NCBI GenBank assembly: GCA_030144725.1
Contig: JASKMD010000024.1
Span: 4,902,220-4,966,219, forward strand
Length of the DNA stretch: 64,000 bases
Direction of reading: 5' to 3'
From: Haematococcus lacustris
Lineage: Eukaryota > Chlorophyta > Chlorophyceae > Chlamydomonadales > Haematococcaceae
A program made the position numbers and the translations under genes. The notes under the pieces are model-generated. The model worked only from the letters and a program-made list of their open reading frames with translations. It did no database searches and had not been told where the DNA came from. Positions 42,609 to 54,500 of this stretch are shown here, piece after piece (positions within the stretch are counted from its first letter, which is position 1; each line of letters opens with the position of its first letter).

Positions 42609-42983
42609 GGGCTGGGCTGGGCTGGGCTGGGCTGGGCTGGGCTGGGCTGGGCTGGGCTGGGCTGGGCTGGGCTGGGCTGGGCTGGGCTGGGCTGGGCTGG
42701 GCTGGGCTGGGCTGGGCTGGGCTGGGCTGGGCTGGGCTGGGCTGGGCTGGGCTGGGCTGGGCTGGGCTGGGCTGGGCTGGGCTGGGCTGGGCTGGGCTGG
42801 GCTGGGCTGGGCTGGGCTGGGCTGGGCTGGGCTGGGCTGGGCTGGGCTGGGCTGGGCTGGGCTGGGCTGGGCTGGGCTGGGCTGGGCTGGGCTGGGCTGG
42901 GCTGGGCTGGGCTGGGCTGGGCTGGGCTGGGCTGGGCTGGGCTGGGCTGGGCTGGGCTGGGCTGGGCTGGGCTGGGCTGGGCT
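42609..42983 (+). repeat. (GGGCT)n satellite, 75 copies
   Basis: Perfect pentamer array, same unit and strand as 31086-35125. Confidence 0.99.
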
Positions 42984-43640
42984 GGGGAGGGGAGGTTGGG
43001 ACCATTGAACCTGCAATTCAGTGGTTGGCAAATAGTTAGGCAAGGTACTTGGAGCCACATGACTGCAAGATAAAATACTCACCATTCGCTAGGGTGGGGT
43101 TTGTGTGGGTGCACCCAACTTTGTTTCAAGTGCACCCAACTTCGTCTCTTGCATTGCTCCTGACCGCCTCTCCGGGCTCCTCCACTCCTCTTCCGCTCCG
43201 CCTCATAGGCTTCGGGCTACGTGTCCTAGTTGCACCTCATGCATTTCTTATGCCACATCGCTGATCGCTGCATCGCTGCACCTCCTTCCGCTTTCTGTCG
43301 CTATCTCTTGATCCTATCGCTCAACCTGATGGCATCTTTTTATGGCTGGTCGCCAATGCTATGCGGCTGGTCGGCTCATAGCTAGCCTTTTGGCGACGGT
43401 TTTGTTGGCTGCTCCTGGCCGCTCCTCGCTGCTAATGCCAGCTTAGCGGGGCAGTCTGGATTCTTGCGTGATTCCTTTGCTTCCTTCGCGGTACCTTCAT
43501 GCAGGTCTCCATGCAGCCTGGTTATTTTGTAACCTTAGGGCATACCGTGTTATGTTGGAAGAGTCTTGCTTCCTTTGGGGTTACTTTGCTGCCTTCGCGG
43601 TGCCTTTGCGTAACCTTCATGCAAGCCTTTTCTTCATGTG
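42984..43640. other. Intergenic, no gene recognised
   Basis: Mixed sequence with TTCGCGGTRCCTTYATGCA-type duplications near 43487 and 43595. No supported gene. Confidence 0.4.
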
Positions 43641-44790
43641 CACATCTGCACTACTTGTGTGTATCTGCACTACTTGTGTGCAGATGTCGAGGGATGAAAC
43701 TGTGCAGATGTCAAGGGATGCTTGGCTGTGCAGATGTCGACTGTGTCGAGAGCTGTGCAGATGTCAAGGGATGCAGCTGTGCAGATGTCGTTGTTGTCGA
43801 CAGCTGTGCAGATGTCGAGGGATGCATCTGTGCAGATGTCGACTGTGTCGACAGCTGTGCAGATGTCGAGGGATGCTTGGCTGTGCAGATGTCGACTGTG
43901 TCGAGAGCTGTGCAGATGTCAAGGGATGCTTGGCTGTGCAGATGTCGTTGTTGTCGACAGCTGTGCAGATGTCGAGGGATGCTTGGCTGTGCAGATGTCG
44001 ACTGTGTCGAGAGCTGTGCAGATGTCGAGGGATGCAGCTGTGCAGATGTCGTTGTTGTCGACAGCTGTGCAGATGTCGAGGGATGCATCTGTGCAGATGT
44101 CGACTGTGTCGACAGCTGTGCAGATGTCGAGGGATGCTTGGCTGTGCAGATGTCGACTGTGTCGAGAGCTGTGCAGATGTCGAGGGATGCAGCTGTGCAG
44201 ATGTCGTTGTTGTCGACAGCTGTGCAGATGTCGAGGGATGCATCTGTGCAGATGTCGACTGTGTCGACAGCTGTGCAGATGTCGAGGGATGCTTGGCTGT
44301 GCAGATGTCGACTGTGTCGACAGCTGTGCAGATGTCGAGGGATGCATCTGTGCAGATGTCGACTGTTTCGACAGCTGTGCAGATGTCGAGGGATGCATCT
44401 GTGCAGATGTCGACTGTGTCGACAGCTGTGCAGATGTCGAGGGATGCATCTGTGCAGATGTCGACTGTGTCGAGAGCTGTGCAGATGTCGAGGGATGCAT
44501 CTGTGCAGATGTCGACTGTGTCGAGAGCTGTGCAGATGTCGAGGGATGCATCTGTGCAGATGTCGACTGTGTCGGCAGCTGTGCAGATGTCGAGGAATGC
44601 TTGGCTGTGCAGATGTCGACATTGTCAGCAGCTGTGCAGATGTCGAGGGATGCATCTGTGCAGATGTCGACTGTGTCGACAGCTGTGCAGATGTCGAGGG
44701 ATGCATCTGTGCAGATGTCGTATGTCCATAGGGCATCTACATGCATCTGCACAGATTCCGGGCTCATTTAACCGACATCTGTGCAGATTC
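43641..44790. repeat. Satellite of CTGTGCAGATGTCGA, right block
   Basis: About 40 CTGTGCAGATGTCG half-units arranged in 50-54-bp repeats that alternate GAGGGATGCATCTGTGCAGA, GAGGGATGCTTGG and ACTGTGTCGACAG linkers. It shares its core with 40579-40965. Long frames on both strands (CRCRLCRQL, STSAQMHPS) are by-products. Confidence 0.95.
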
Positions 44791-45680
44791 CCAAAAAGGG
44801 GGGGGTACCTCGCGCGCGGATCGTTGTATCTCCGCAACCGCTGCGAGTTAGGACTTCATTCAAGAGCGAGGTCCCCCTTAAACTCAGCGTTCTATCGTTC
44901 TATCGGAGCAGAATGTCCTTCCGATGCAAAAAAGGCCCTCGCGTCGGCCTTATTTATCGTGAGTGCGCTGCTGCCCCACACCAGCGTGGCTTGCGTACGG
45001 CCGATCCAATGGCCCAATTGATGGCAGGTGTAAATGTTCCTCACCAGATGAAGATCTAAGTGGTGCAGCAGAGCATGTTGCCCAAGAGGGACTAACGAGA
45101 CACGTTTGGGGTTGATTTGTTAAAATGAGATGTGTTATTGTGTGCGTTGGTGTTTTCATGGACCTTATGGAGTTGCATGTTGCATTTCCTTTTGCATGCG
45201 CTTTTCTTAACAAGGTCCGCGTCCCGGCGTTTTTACGAGCGTAATAGGGGTTTTTAAGAGCATAATAGGTCTGCGGCGTTGGAACTAAGTCTCTTAAACA
45301 GCAGGCTATTAACTATTATAACGCATGAAAACGGAACTAAAGCCTTCTAAAACATGGGCCAAAAACGTTTAGATCCGGGTGAATTGAAGTTATAGCCGTC
45401 CTACTACCAGGGGTCGGTTTTCTGTTGGTTGGAGGCGCCTGAGCGCACCACATCCTGTTGCTTACATTCTTTGGAAGCTTGCAACACATTAGCGGCGCCA
45501 TTGCAAGGTGAGGGTCGCTGGATGTTTATTGGCGGCAGGCTCGTCAAATTCATGATGACTCATGAGTAATCAATCAGCAAGGCCTAAACGGCACAGTGCT
45601 TGTGCCCATTTGTGCAACCCGGTCCAGCAGCATGTACAAGATGTTGCGGAGCTTGCAGAAAAACAAGCATAAACACAGTG
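44791..45680. other. Intergenic, no gene recognised
   Basis: Low repeat content; short frames only. Upstream exons of the hAT transposase might be expected here but none were found. Confidence 0.4.
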
Positions 45681-47676
45681 ATGTTGCGTGGGTTTGCCGC
45701 CGATGACGGGTCAAAGCTGATCAAGAATTGTGTGCTGTCTGAGCCATGGTGGGAACTGAACAACTGCTTGGTTGAGCTGATGGTCCCCGTGGCTCAGCTG
45801 TTGACAGCCATTGAAGCAGATCACGCCAACCTTGCTGACATGCACTACGGCTTGACCATAGTGGACCAGTGATTTGGTGATGCCACCAAGTGACACACCA
45901 ACTCCAGCTCATCAGTGAGACAACATCAATTAGGATCGACATCAACAATATACCTCCGCCACCACCACCACCACCACCACCATCACCACAACCCCCACAA
46001 CCACCACCATTATTCTTTGATGTCCTGCCACCATCTCTTAGTCCCCTTCTCGCCCAAATTTCCCCACCCAGCCCAGCCCAGCCCAGCCCAGCCCAGCCCA
46101 GCCCAGCCCAGCCCAGCCCAGCCCAGCCCAGCCCAGCCCAGCCCAGCCCAGCCCAGCCCAGCCCAGCCCAGCCCAGCCCAGCCCAGCCCAGCCCAGCCCA
46201 GCCCAGCCCAGCCCAGCCCAGCCCAGCCCAGCCCAGCCCAGCCCAGCCCAGCCCAGCCCAGCCCAGCCCAGCCCAGCCCAGCCCAGCCCAGCCCAGCCCA
46301 GCCCAGCCCAGCCCAGCCCAGCCCAGCCCAGCCCAGCCCAGCCCAGCCCAGCCCAGCCCAGCCCAGCCCAGCCCAGCCCAGCCCAGCCCAGCCCAGCCCA
46401 GCCCAGCCCAGCCCAGCCCAGCCCAGCCCAGCCCAGCCCAGCCCAGCCCAGCCCAGCCCAGCCCAGCCCAGCCCAGCCCAGCCCAGCCCAGCCCAGCCCA
46501 GCCCAGCCCAGCCCAGCCCAGCCCAGCCCAGCCCAGCCCAGCCCAGCCCAGCCCAGCCCAGCCCAGCCCAGCCCAGCCCAGCCCAGCCCAGCCCAGCCCA
46601 GCCCAGCCCAGCCCAGCCCAGCCCAGCCCAGCCCAGCCCAGCCCAGCCCAGCCCAGCCCAGCCCAGCCCAGCCCAGCCCAGCCCAGCCCAGCCCAGCCCA
46701 GCCCAGCCCAGCCCAGCCCAGCCCAGCCCAGCCCAGCCCAGCCCAGCCCAGCCCAGCCCAGCCCAGCCCAGCCCAGCCCAGCCCAGCCCAGCCCAGCCCA
46801 GCCCAGCCCAGCCCAGCCCAGCCCAGCCCAGCCCAGCCCAGCCCAGCCCAGCCCAGCCCAGCCCAGCCCAGCCCAGCCCAGCCCAGCCCAGCCCAGCCCA
46901 GCCCAGCCCAGCCCAGCCCAGCCCAGCCCAGCCCAGCCCAGCCCAGCCCAGCCCAGCCCAGCCCAGCCCAGCCCAGCCCAGCCCAGCCCAGCCCAGCCCA
47001 GCCCAGCCCAGCCCAGCCCAGCCCAGCCCAGCCCAGCCCAGCCCAGCCCAGCCCAGCCCAGCCCAGCCCAGCCCAGCCCAGCCCAGCCCAGCCCAGCCCA
47101 GCCCAGCCCAGCCCAGCCCAGCCCAGCCCAGCCCAGCCCAGCCCCACCCCACCCCACCCCACCCCATGTAGCTCTCTTTGACTATGTACAGGAAGGTGGC
47201 TATGGAGTTTGTGGACGAGGTGATGGAGCTGGAGCAAGTGTTCCGCAAGCGCATGGACTACGGGCACCATGTCGCTCTCTACCTAGCTGCCCTGCTAGAC
47301 CCCAGGTACCGCCACAAGCCTCACAACCTGACCATTGACGAGGTGTGGGCTGCAGAGGAGCTGGCTGCTAGCTGTCAATGCCGCGCGCCTAAAACTCCTA
47401 GACACCTGGCTGGAGCCAGAGTATGCTGTCGGTATGGGGCTCAAGATGGATAGGTTTGCACCGGACCTGACAGCAGATCCAGTGGCCTGGTGGCGCAGGT
47501 ATGGCAAGATGCTGCCACACATACAAGTTGTGGCGCAGTGTGTGCTCCGCAACCCCGCCACTTCAGCTGCCATTGAGCGCCTGTTCAGTGCCTTCAATTT
47601 CACCTGGAGCAACCGGCTCTCTCGCTTGTTGTTATGTGGATCATGTCCTCTGTGTTCTCTAACACACGAGTCATGA
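45681..47676 (+). pseudogene. Decayed hAT-family transposase with an intron full of CCCAG repeats
   Basis: hAT transposases cut and paste DNA through an RNase H-like core and dimerise by a C-terminal domain. First segment to 45868: MLRGFAADDGSKLIKNCV ... WWELNNCLVELMVPVAQLL. A clean intron, 45869 (GTGATT) to 47191 (ACAG), joins it in frame to [20 protein letters not shown] ... [16 protein letters not shown], matching the hAT pattern of a LAALLDPRY block. A one-base frameshift near 47370 leads to the frame holding the dimerisation motif, NPATSAAIERLFSAFNFTWS (from about 47550). Another near 47615 reaches the terminal LLYVDHVL. The N-terminal BED finger and first catalytic Asp are missing. Confidence 0.8.
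46067..47141 (-). repeat. (GGGCT)n satellite on the minus strand, 215 copies
   Basis: Reads CCCAG on the + strand, perfect, followed by a few CACCC units. Lies wholly inside the hAT intron. Confidence 0.99.
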
Positions 47677-48522
47677 CTCGCAACGAGCACCATGCATCAG
47701 TAGGGAGCGACCGGCCAACCTAGAACTATAGTCCTAGGTTTCTAGTTTCTAGCCTGGAATTCTAGGTTATTCTTCTAGCATATATTTTTTCCTTCTAGCG
47801 TAGAATGTCTCTAGGAATCCGAGCCACCGAGATATTTTTATGGGCGTACCCTATGCATCAGCTGTGGCGCAAGAGGAGTGGGAGAGCATATGATGAGGGA
47901 CCAGAGTTGTTGAGCCAAGGTTCTTCTATCAAGGTTCCTAGTGCCATCGAAGGTTGTCTAGAGATTAGGACGGTTCCCCAACTATTATTAGAATTTATAA
48001 TAGCTCGTACATGAGCTAGTATTAGCATTTTGGCCCGGAGCTTATGTTAGCGGACACGCCCCTGCTAAGGATAACCCTACACAATTCTCACAACGTCGAC
48101 TGAAGATAATGAGCCAGTGGGAAGGATAGATGGTCGTGATTCTTTTGTGGTTACATGTTATTACACACGTAATTACATGATTGCATAGTAAGTAACATGT
48201 GACTATGGAAAGCCGCATCACTGATGATGAGCTTGGCGCATGGCAGAAACCACATGCAACCATACTTATCTCATGCACGTTTCTATCACGATCGCTCGTC
48301 ATCACGACATACATCATATACATAGAATACAAGGAGGGGACAACAGCCAATGACCCCTACGGCCAGCTAGCACGAATAATCAACAACATAGCCCCATCCC
48401 GTTGCTTTCCACTCAGTGCGTTCGCCGGCATGCACCACACCGCAGCACACCACATGGCATGCACCCTGCCCCACATGCGTGAATTCACTGCAGTGGCAAC
48501 TGTTTGATCCAAACTGCACCAT
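47677..48522. other. Between hAT remnant and kinase gene
   Basis: AT-richer stretch with repeated TTCTAG (47700-47800). TTACA at about 48151-48175 (TGTAA on the minus strand, several copies) could be the kinase polyadenylation signals, about 350 bases after its stop. Confidence 0.4.
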
Positions 48523-51500
48523 TCATCGGCTTGCGCGGGGCGTTTCTTGAGATTCAAGTCGGGACTCCAAGCGAGCTGCCTCTTCCAACCGACCCAGCTG
48601 CGCAACAAGGTCCGTTGCTGTTGGTCGGGCATCAGGATCTTCATCAACGCATCTGAGTAGCAAATACAACACAAGCCCTTGCAATGGCTTGCTCGCCGCC
48701 TATATTGTGGTACGTGGACCCTCGCTCAACTCAGTATGTTGAAGTAATATGACTGACATGCCCCATCTAAGATTGCTACATGTGAGGGTGAGAGGAGAGA
48801 TGCAGGATGCACAGTTGCTCTGTGATGTGCACAGAATGAGCAATGAGCATGAACACTGTTGACTGTTACATGGGCTGCACATGGCGTAACAAATAAACAT
48901 GACTATAAGTGGCATGATGTGACATGCACATGGCGTATATAGTGTGGAGGGAGTGCTGGCGGCTAGCAGTACCATCACCACCCTGACAGTGAAGAAGACA
49001 AGCATGATGGCGCTCCAGACACAGGGCTGGCACACACATCATATTACACCTGCTGTAGGAAGGGGCATAGCTCTGCACCCGCTTTGTTGCTAGGGATGGA
49101 TCATACATCCCTGTATAGCCCTGAGAGTCCACTACTTGCCAGTACTCTTGGCTAACCACATTTTTGAGTGACAGGGAAGTTATGGCTTGGCCAGAGGGTC
49201 AAGCCCTCCGATAAGCTATTTTCAAGTTAAGTGCACAAATACCGCGACGCTCAGCTCACGACCAGCATCCAAGAGAAAGTTGGGCCTGCCACACTGAGCA
49301 CAACATCACTACAGGTTCAAGCACCAGATGGCATTAAGTGGTTGAGGAAAAAGTCTGTTTAACTGGCAAGTCATGTCGGGGTTCTTAACCCTACCCGCCT
49401 GGACCCTTGCCGCTGTTGGCAACCAGCTCAACCAGCTCCAGCCTTTTGCAGTTCATGTCTACAGCCCCATACAGAACTGCTTGGCCCTTGGCCAACCACT
49501 GCATAGCTGCTTGCACCAGGGCAAATGGCGCATCCAACAGCTTCTATCATGCATGCACTGTCAATGCTTCCCTATTGAAGCGGCTGCAGTTCCAAGCAGT
49601 TCAAGTTATAGTCTAACCCCGGACTAGGGGCCCGTGGTTGTGGCTTACTGAAAGGTGGAGTGCTGAGGCAAATGTACTGTAATATATACGTAGTGTGCTG
49701 GAGGACCATGGGGCTGAACCCTTGCGCACCAGCACAAGGAAACAGGTGGCTACAGCACAGTTTAGGGGCATCCGAGGGACTTTAGTACTTGGGTGTTGTA
49801 CATTAGGTGCTTCACTGGCCTGGCTTGGACTGGCATCGCCTGAGGTTCAGCATAGCACTGGAGGCACCGAGCGCTCAGAGCTGTAGGCTATAGCGACCGA
49901 CATGGTGACAGGTTTCGGCATCTAACAAGCTTTGTTATCCGCGAGCAAAAGAAAAACCAGGTGGCTACCGCGCTGTGGGGGCAATTTGGGTGCTCTAAAC
50001 AAAGTGATAAAATGTGCATAGCCTAAGCTTGAGCAGGGCACTGGAGGCAGGCGGGTTGTCAGTGTACTGCAAACCCTGGTTCATGGTTGCATGTACACCC
50101 AATTTCTCATAATGTTTGATGTGGGAAGGGTGTGACCCCTGCCGCGTGCAAGCACCTCTTTGGTAGCTGTAGTTTGCTCTTAGCCATGAGCTGCTTACCT
50201 GAGGTACAGTGCCCGCAACCCCGGGAGCTGGCCTTCATCAGGGGCCTGCCATTGAGGCCGGAAGCCGTGCATGACGGACACCAACACTTGCTCTGCAGCC
50301 ACCCACAGCGTCAGAGGGAGCGTGCATAACAAGGCGGTGATCACCCTGGTGCTCGACACTCGTTCTGTGTTGGTGCAGCCACAGCATCTCCCCATCTGTT
50401 GCTGCTAAGGGCTGCTCAGCTTGGATGCAAGACAGCATAGCAACCTACTCACGTTGGTGTTGCTTGTCATAGGCTGCCTTTCCATGCACCATCTCATACA
50501 AGAGAATACCTGCAATTGGATAGGGCAAGCAAGTGAGAGGTTCATGCATGACGGCATACATGGCTGGAGTGCATTATGAATTATGACTTTCATCATCATC
50601 ATCATCGTGACATGCACCATAGACATAGACTGCAAAGGGGGCTACAGCAAATGACCTGTACGGCCCGCTACTGCGATCAACCAACAGCATAGTCCTATGC
50701 CTGGCGGTATACATCACTGCAGGGCACCTATCCCAAGCAGCATCCGCGTCCTCCACATGCACTCAACGACCCCTCCATACCCATCCATGGTGTGGTGTGG
50801 TTGTTGCATCGCCATGCAATAGCAGCCAATGTGACAAGAGTGACAAGCACTTTGCTGCCCCTCACCATATGCATACACATCACTGCTGCGTGACAGCTCC
50901 CCATCCATGAAAAGCTCAGGCGCCATCTGCAGCCAAAGCCAAGCAGGTCATGTCTATGCCTAGTGGAAGGAGTGTTGCCTATTGGGAGCAGGAACACCAT
51001 GGTTGCAAAGGTGTGACACGGAAGCTCTAGGTCCCAGTGCAAGCCGCCCATCAAACACGAGAGTCAGGAGAGGAGAAGAGTCAGGAGAGGAGAAGAGTCG
51101 GGACAGGAAACAGCAGGACAGGAGAGGAGTCAAAAGAGGAGTCAGGAGAGGAGTCAGTACAGGAGTTCAGGCAGAGCGGTTTGGGAGTGGGAGGTTGGGA
51201 GCCTACAGGTTGGGTACTAACACAGCTTGGGCAAGCAAAGAGTGCTGGAGCATGGACTGGGCTGGGCATCGGCAAAAATTGGCCGGATGGTCACTCACGT
51301 AAGCGGTTGTGCCTCCGGCATTCTTGCAGTAGTGCTTGGCACCACTGACAAACTGTGCCAAGCCAAAGTCAGTCAGCATGGCTGTGAAGCCTCGGGAGTC
51401 AGCCCGTGAGTCATGCAACAACACATTCGCCTGCAGCAGCAGCAGCAGCGGCCGCAACAGACGTATGTCACAAGGCCAGCGTTCTTTAACATAACTAGTA

Positions 51501-54500
51501 CAGCGGGCCCGTCCGACAGCGGACGGGGCACACGGACCAAGCTGCGGCCTCCGGCCACAGCGCTCTTGCACCAGTCCTTGCACCAGCTCTTGCACCAGGC
51601 CACAGTGCTGAGTGCTGAGTCTAATTGCTGGATGTGTGAGTTTGAGTGCTGAGTCTGAGTAAGCGAGTCCGAATTGTGAGTCCGAGTAATGAGTCCGACA
51701 GTTACAGCAATGGCTGTGTCTGCCCTACCAACCCCTCATCGGTGTCAGGGCCAACAGGCTATGCAGCAAACACCTCGCTGTACACAACATTATCTGTAGG
51801 GTTGGTCTGAAGCGTATGCGGCGACTAAAATGATGGTGTATACGTATGTATATACTGTATGCGTAGGTCCGTTGGGCGAACCGCAGGTGCAAGGTCACCA
51901 TTTTGCGAGTATGCAGTTTGGTGTACAACAACCATAAAAAACTCCCGCCATGCTGCTGCCCTACCCTGCCCGGCTGCCCTGCTGCTGCCTTACCCTGCCC
52001 TGCTGCTGCCCTACCCTGCCCTGCTGCCCTGCTGCTCCCTACCCTGACCGGCTGCCTTGCTGCTGCCCTACCCTGCCCGGCTGCCCTGCTGCTGCCTTAC
52101 CCTGCCCTGCTGCTGCCCTACCCTGCCCTGCTGCCCTGCTGCTCCCTACCCTGACCGGCTGCCTTGCTGCTGCCCTACCCTGACCGGCTGCCCTGCTGCT
52201 GCCCTACCCTGCCCTGCTGCCCTGCTGCTGCCCTACTCTGCCCCGCTGCCCTGCTGCCCTGCTGGTGCCCTACCCTGCTGCTGCCCTACCCCGCCCGGCT
52301 GCCCTGCTGCTGCCCTACCCTGACCGGCTGCCCTACCCTGCCCTGCTGCTGCCCTACCCTGCCCTGCTGCCCTGCTGCTGCCCTACCCTGCCTGGCTGCC
52401 CTGCTGCTGCCCTACCCTGCTTGGCTGCCCTGCTGCTGCCCTACCCTGACCGGCTGCCCTGCTGCTGCCCTACCCTGACCGGCTGCCCTGCTGCTGCCCT
52501 ACCCTGCCCTGCCGCTGCCCTACCCTGCCCTGCTGCTGCCCTACCCTGCCCTGCTGCTGCCCTACCCTGACCGGCTGCCCGGCTGCCCTGCTGCTGCCCT
52601 ACCCTGCTTGGCTGCCCTGCTGCTGCCCTACCCTGACCGGCTGCCCTGCTGCTGCCCTACCCTGACCGGCTGCCCTGCTGCTGCCCTACCCTGACCGGCT
52701 GCCCTGCTGCTGCCCTACCCTGACCGGCTGCCCTGCTGCTGCCCTACCCTGACCGGCTGCCCTGCTGCTGCCCTACCCTGACCCGCTGCCCGGCTGCCCT
52801 GCTGCTGCCCTACCCTGCCCGGCTGCCCGGCTGCTGCCCTACCCTGACCGGCTGCTGCCCTACCCTGCCCTGCTGCTGCCCTACCCTGACCGGCTGCCCT
52901 ACCCTGACCGGCTGCTGCCCTACCCTGCCCTGCTGCCATGCTGCTGCCTTACCCTGCCTGGCTGCCCTGCTGCTGCCTTACCCTGCTTGGCTGCCCTGTT
53001 GCTGCCCTACCCTCACCGGCTGCCCTGCTGCTGCCCTACCCTGACCGGCTGCCCTGCTGCTGCCCTACCCTGACCGGCTGCCCGGCTGCCCTGCTGCTGC
53101 CCTACCCTGCTAAGCTGCCCTGCTGCTGCCCTACCCTGACCGGCTGCCCTGCTGCTGCCCTACCCTGACCGGCTGCCCTACTGCTGCCCTACCCTGCCCG
53201 GCTGCCCTGCTGCTGCTCTACCCTGCCCTGCTGCCCTGCTGCTGCCCTACCCTGACCGGCTGCCCGGCTGCCATGTCCGGGTCTCGTCGCCACATCCCTC
53301 GTATGCATCATCAGGTGGTTCCCGCGCAATGAATGTCATCAGCTGGCTGGCTGCATATCGCAGCGACTTGCATTTGACCCGCGATTACGGACACACCCGC
53401 AGTTACGGTGAATTGTGCGTCCTGCATCATTTGCAATCTCACGGTCAAATCTTAGGTATTGTACGGTCAACCTACGTACCTACGGTTGCCTACGGATACA
53501 CGTTGCTCGGGGTACGCTACGTATATACATGTACATACGTACCTACGTGTATACGCCGCTATTGTTCTGGCTGTGTACAAAGCCCCATTGTTACAGCGTG
53601 TGCGAGGCCTGGCACGGCTTGAAGGCCAACTGCAAGCATCCAGCCTACTTGTCGCCTCATCGCAATGCCCTGTTAGAGGGGCACGGAGGAGGGTCGCATG
53701 AGGAGGCTATTGGAGCTAGCTACGCTGTAACTCGTCAGCAGCCGCAGCCAAATGTGGCCGCAGCCATCGTTGGACTTGACTCGTTTGACTTTTTGGCTGT
53801 GAACCGTTTGACTTTTTGACCGTCCGCGGAGTCAGAACTATCTCTTCGCTGGCTGCATCGCCATCGCTTGCTGAGCCAGGTACGCTGGTAGCGACTATTT
53901 ATGGGGCGTTACATCCGCTGATCGGAAGTCGATCTCACGGCACAGTGCTTCTTTCAAGATTCTGTGCGGGGGAAGTCCTTACGTAATTAGTGCGAGGCTG
54001 TGCGCGCAATCGCAGGCCATTCTGCTGACCCCCCCCCCTAGCGATTTTGAAGATATAGATAGCTCAGGATCCATCAGGTGATAGACAGGCAGGTGCGGAG
54101 GGATGTGAGAGAAAGCCTCACGTCATGGGCTATTCAGGAGCCAGCCCTGACTTCTTTCGGACAGCAGTAATTCTGGACTGTATTGCTGACCTGACTGAGT
54201 ACTCACTGGCTTGAGGTCCCCATGCACCACATTGCAGGCATGCAGGTGCTCCATTCCCTGTGGAGGTGCCACAAGCAAGGCAGTGAAAGTCATGGCTTGC
54301 ATGGTTTCATTTGACCCGCCTATCAAGCATAAGCTGGCATGTCTCTTTTGGACATGCAATTTTGACTATATAGATTTGGATTCAGCATACAGCACATTGC
54401 TGCGCTGCGCTTGTTGGCTTGGCTGCATCATACACATAATACAGCTTCATATCTGGCAGAATTAGCTGACAACATCATGTAGGACAAAGCATGAGCTATG

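Noticed and set aside
43468..45021. 517-codon Cys/Arg/Asp-rich frame and overlapping frames over the CAGATGTCGA satellite
   Set aside because: Several frames on both strands are equally open, as expected of the repeat.
42205..47338. Long SPAQP and GLGWA frames over the other GGGCT arrays
   Set aside because: Same artefact of a stop-free pentamer.
53329..53819. Plus-strand ORFs of 97-134 codons in kinase intron 9
   Set aside because: No motif and overlapping alternatives; they lie within an intron supported by in-frame splicing.
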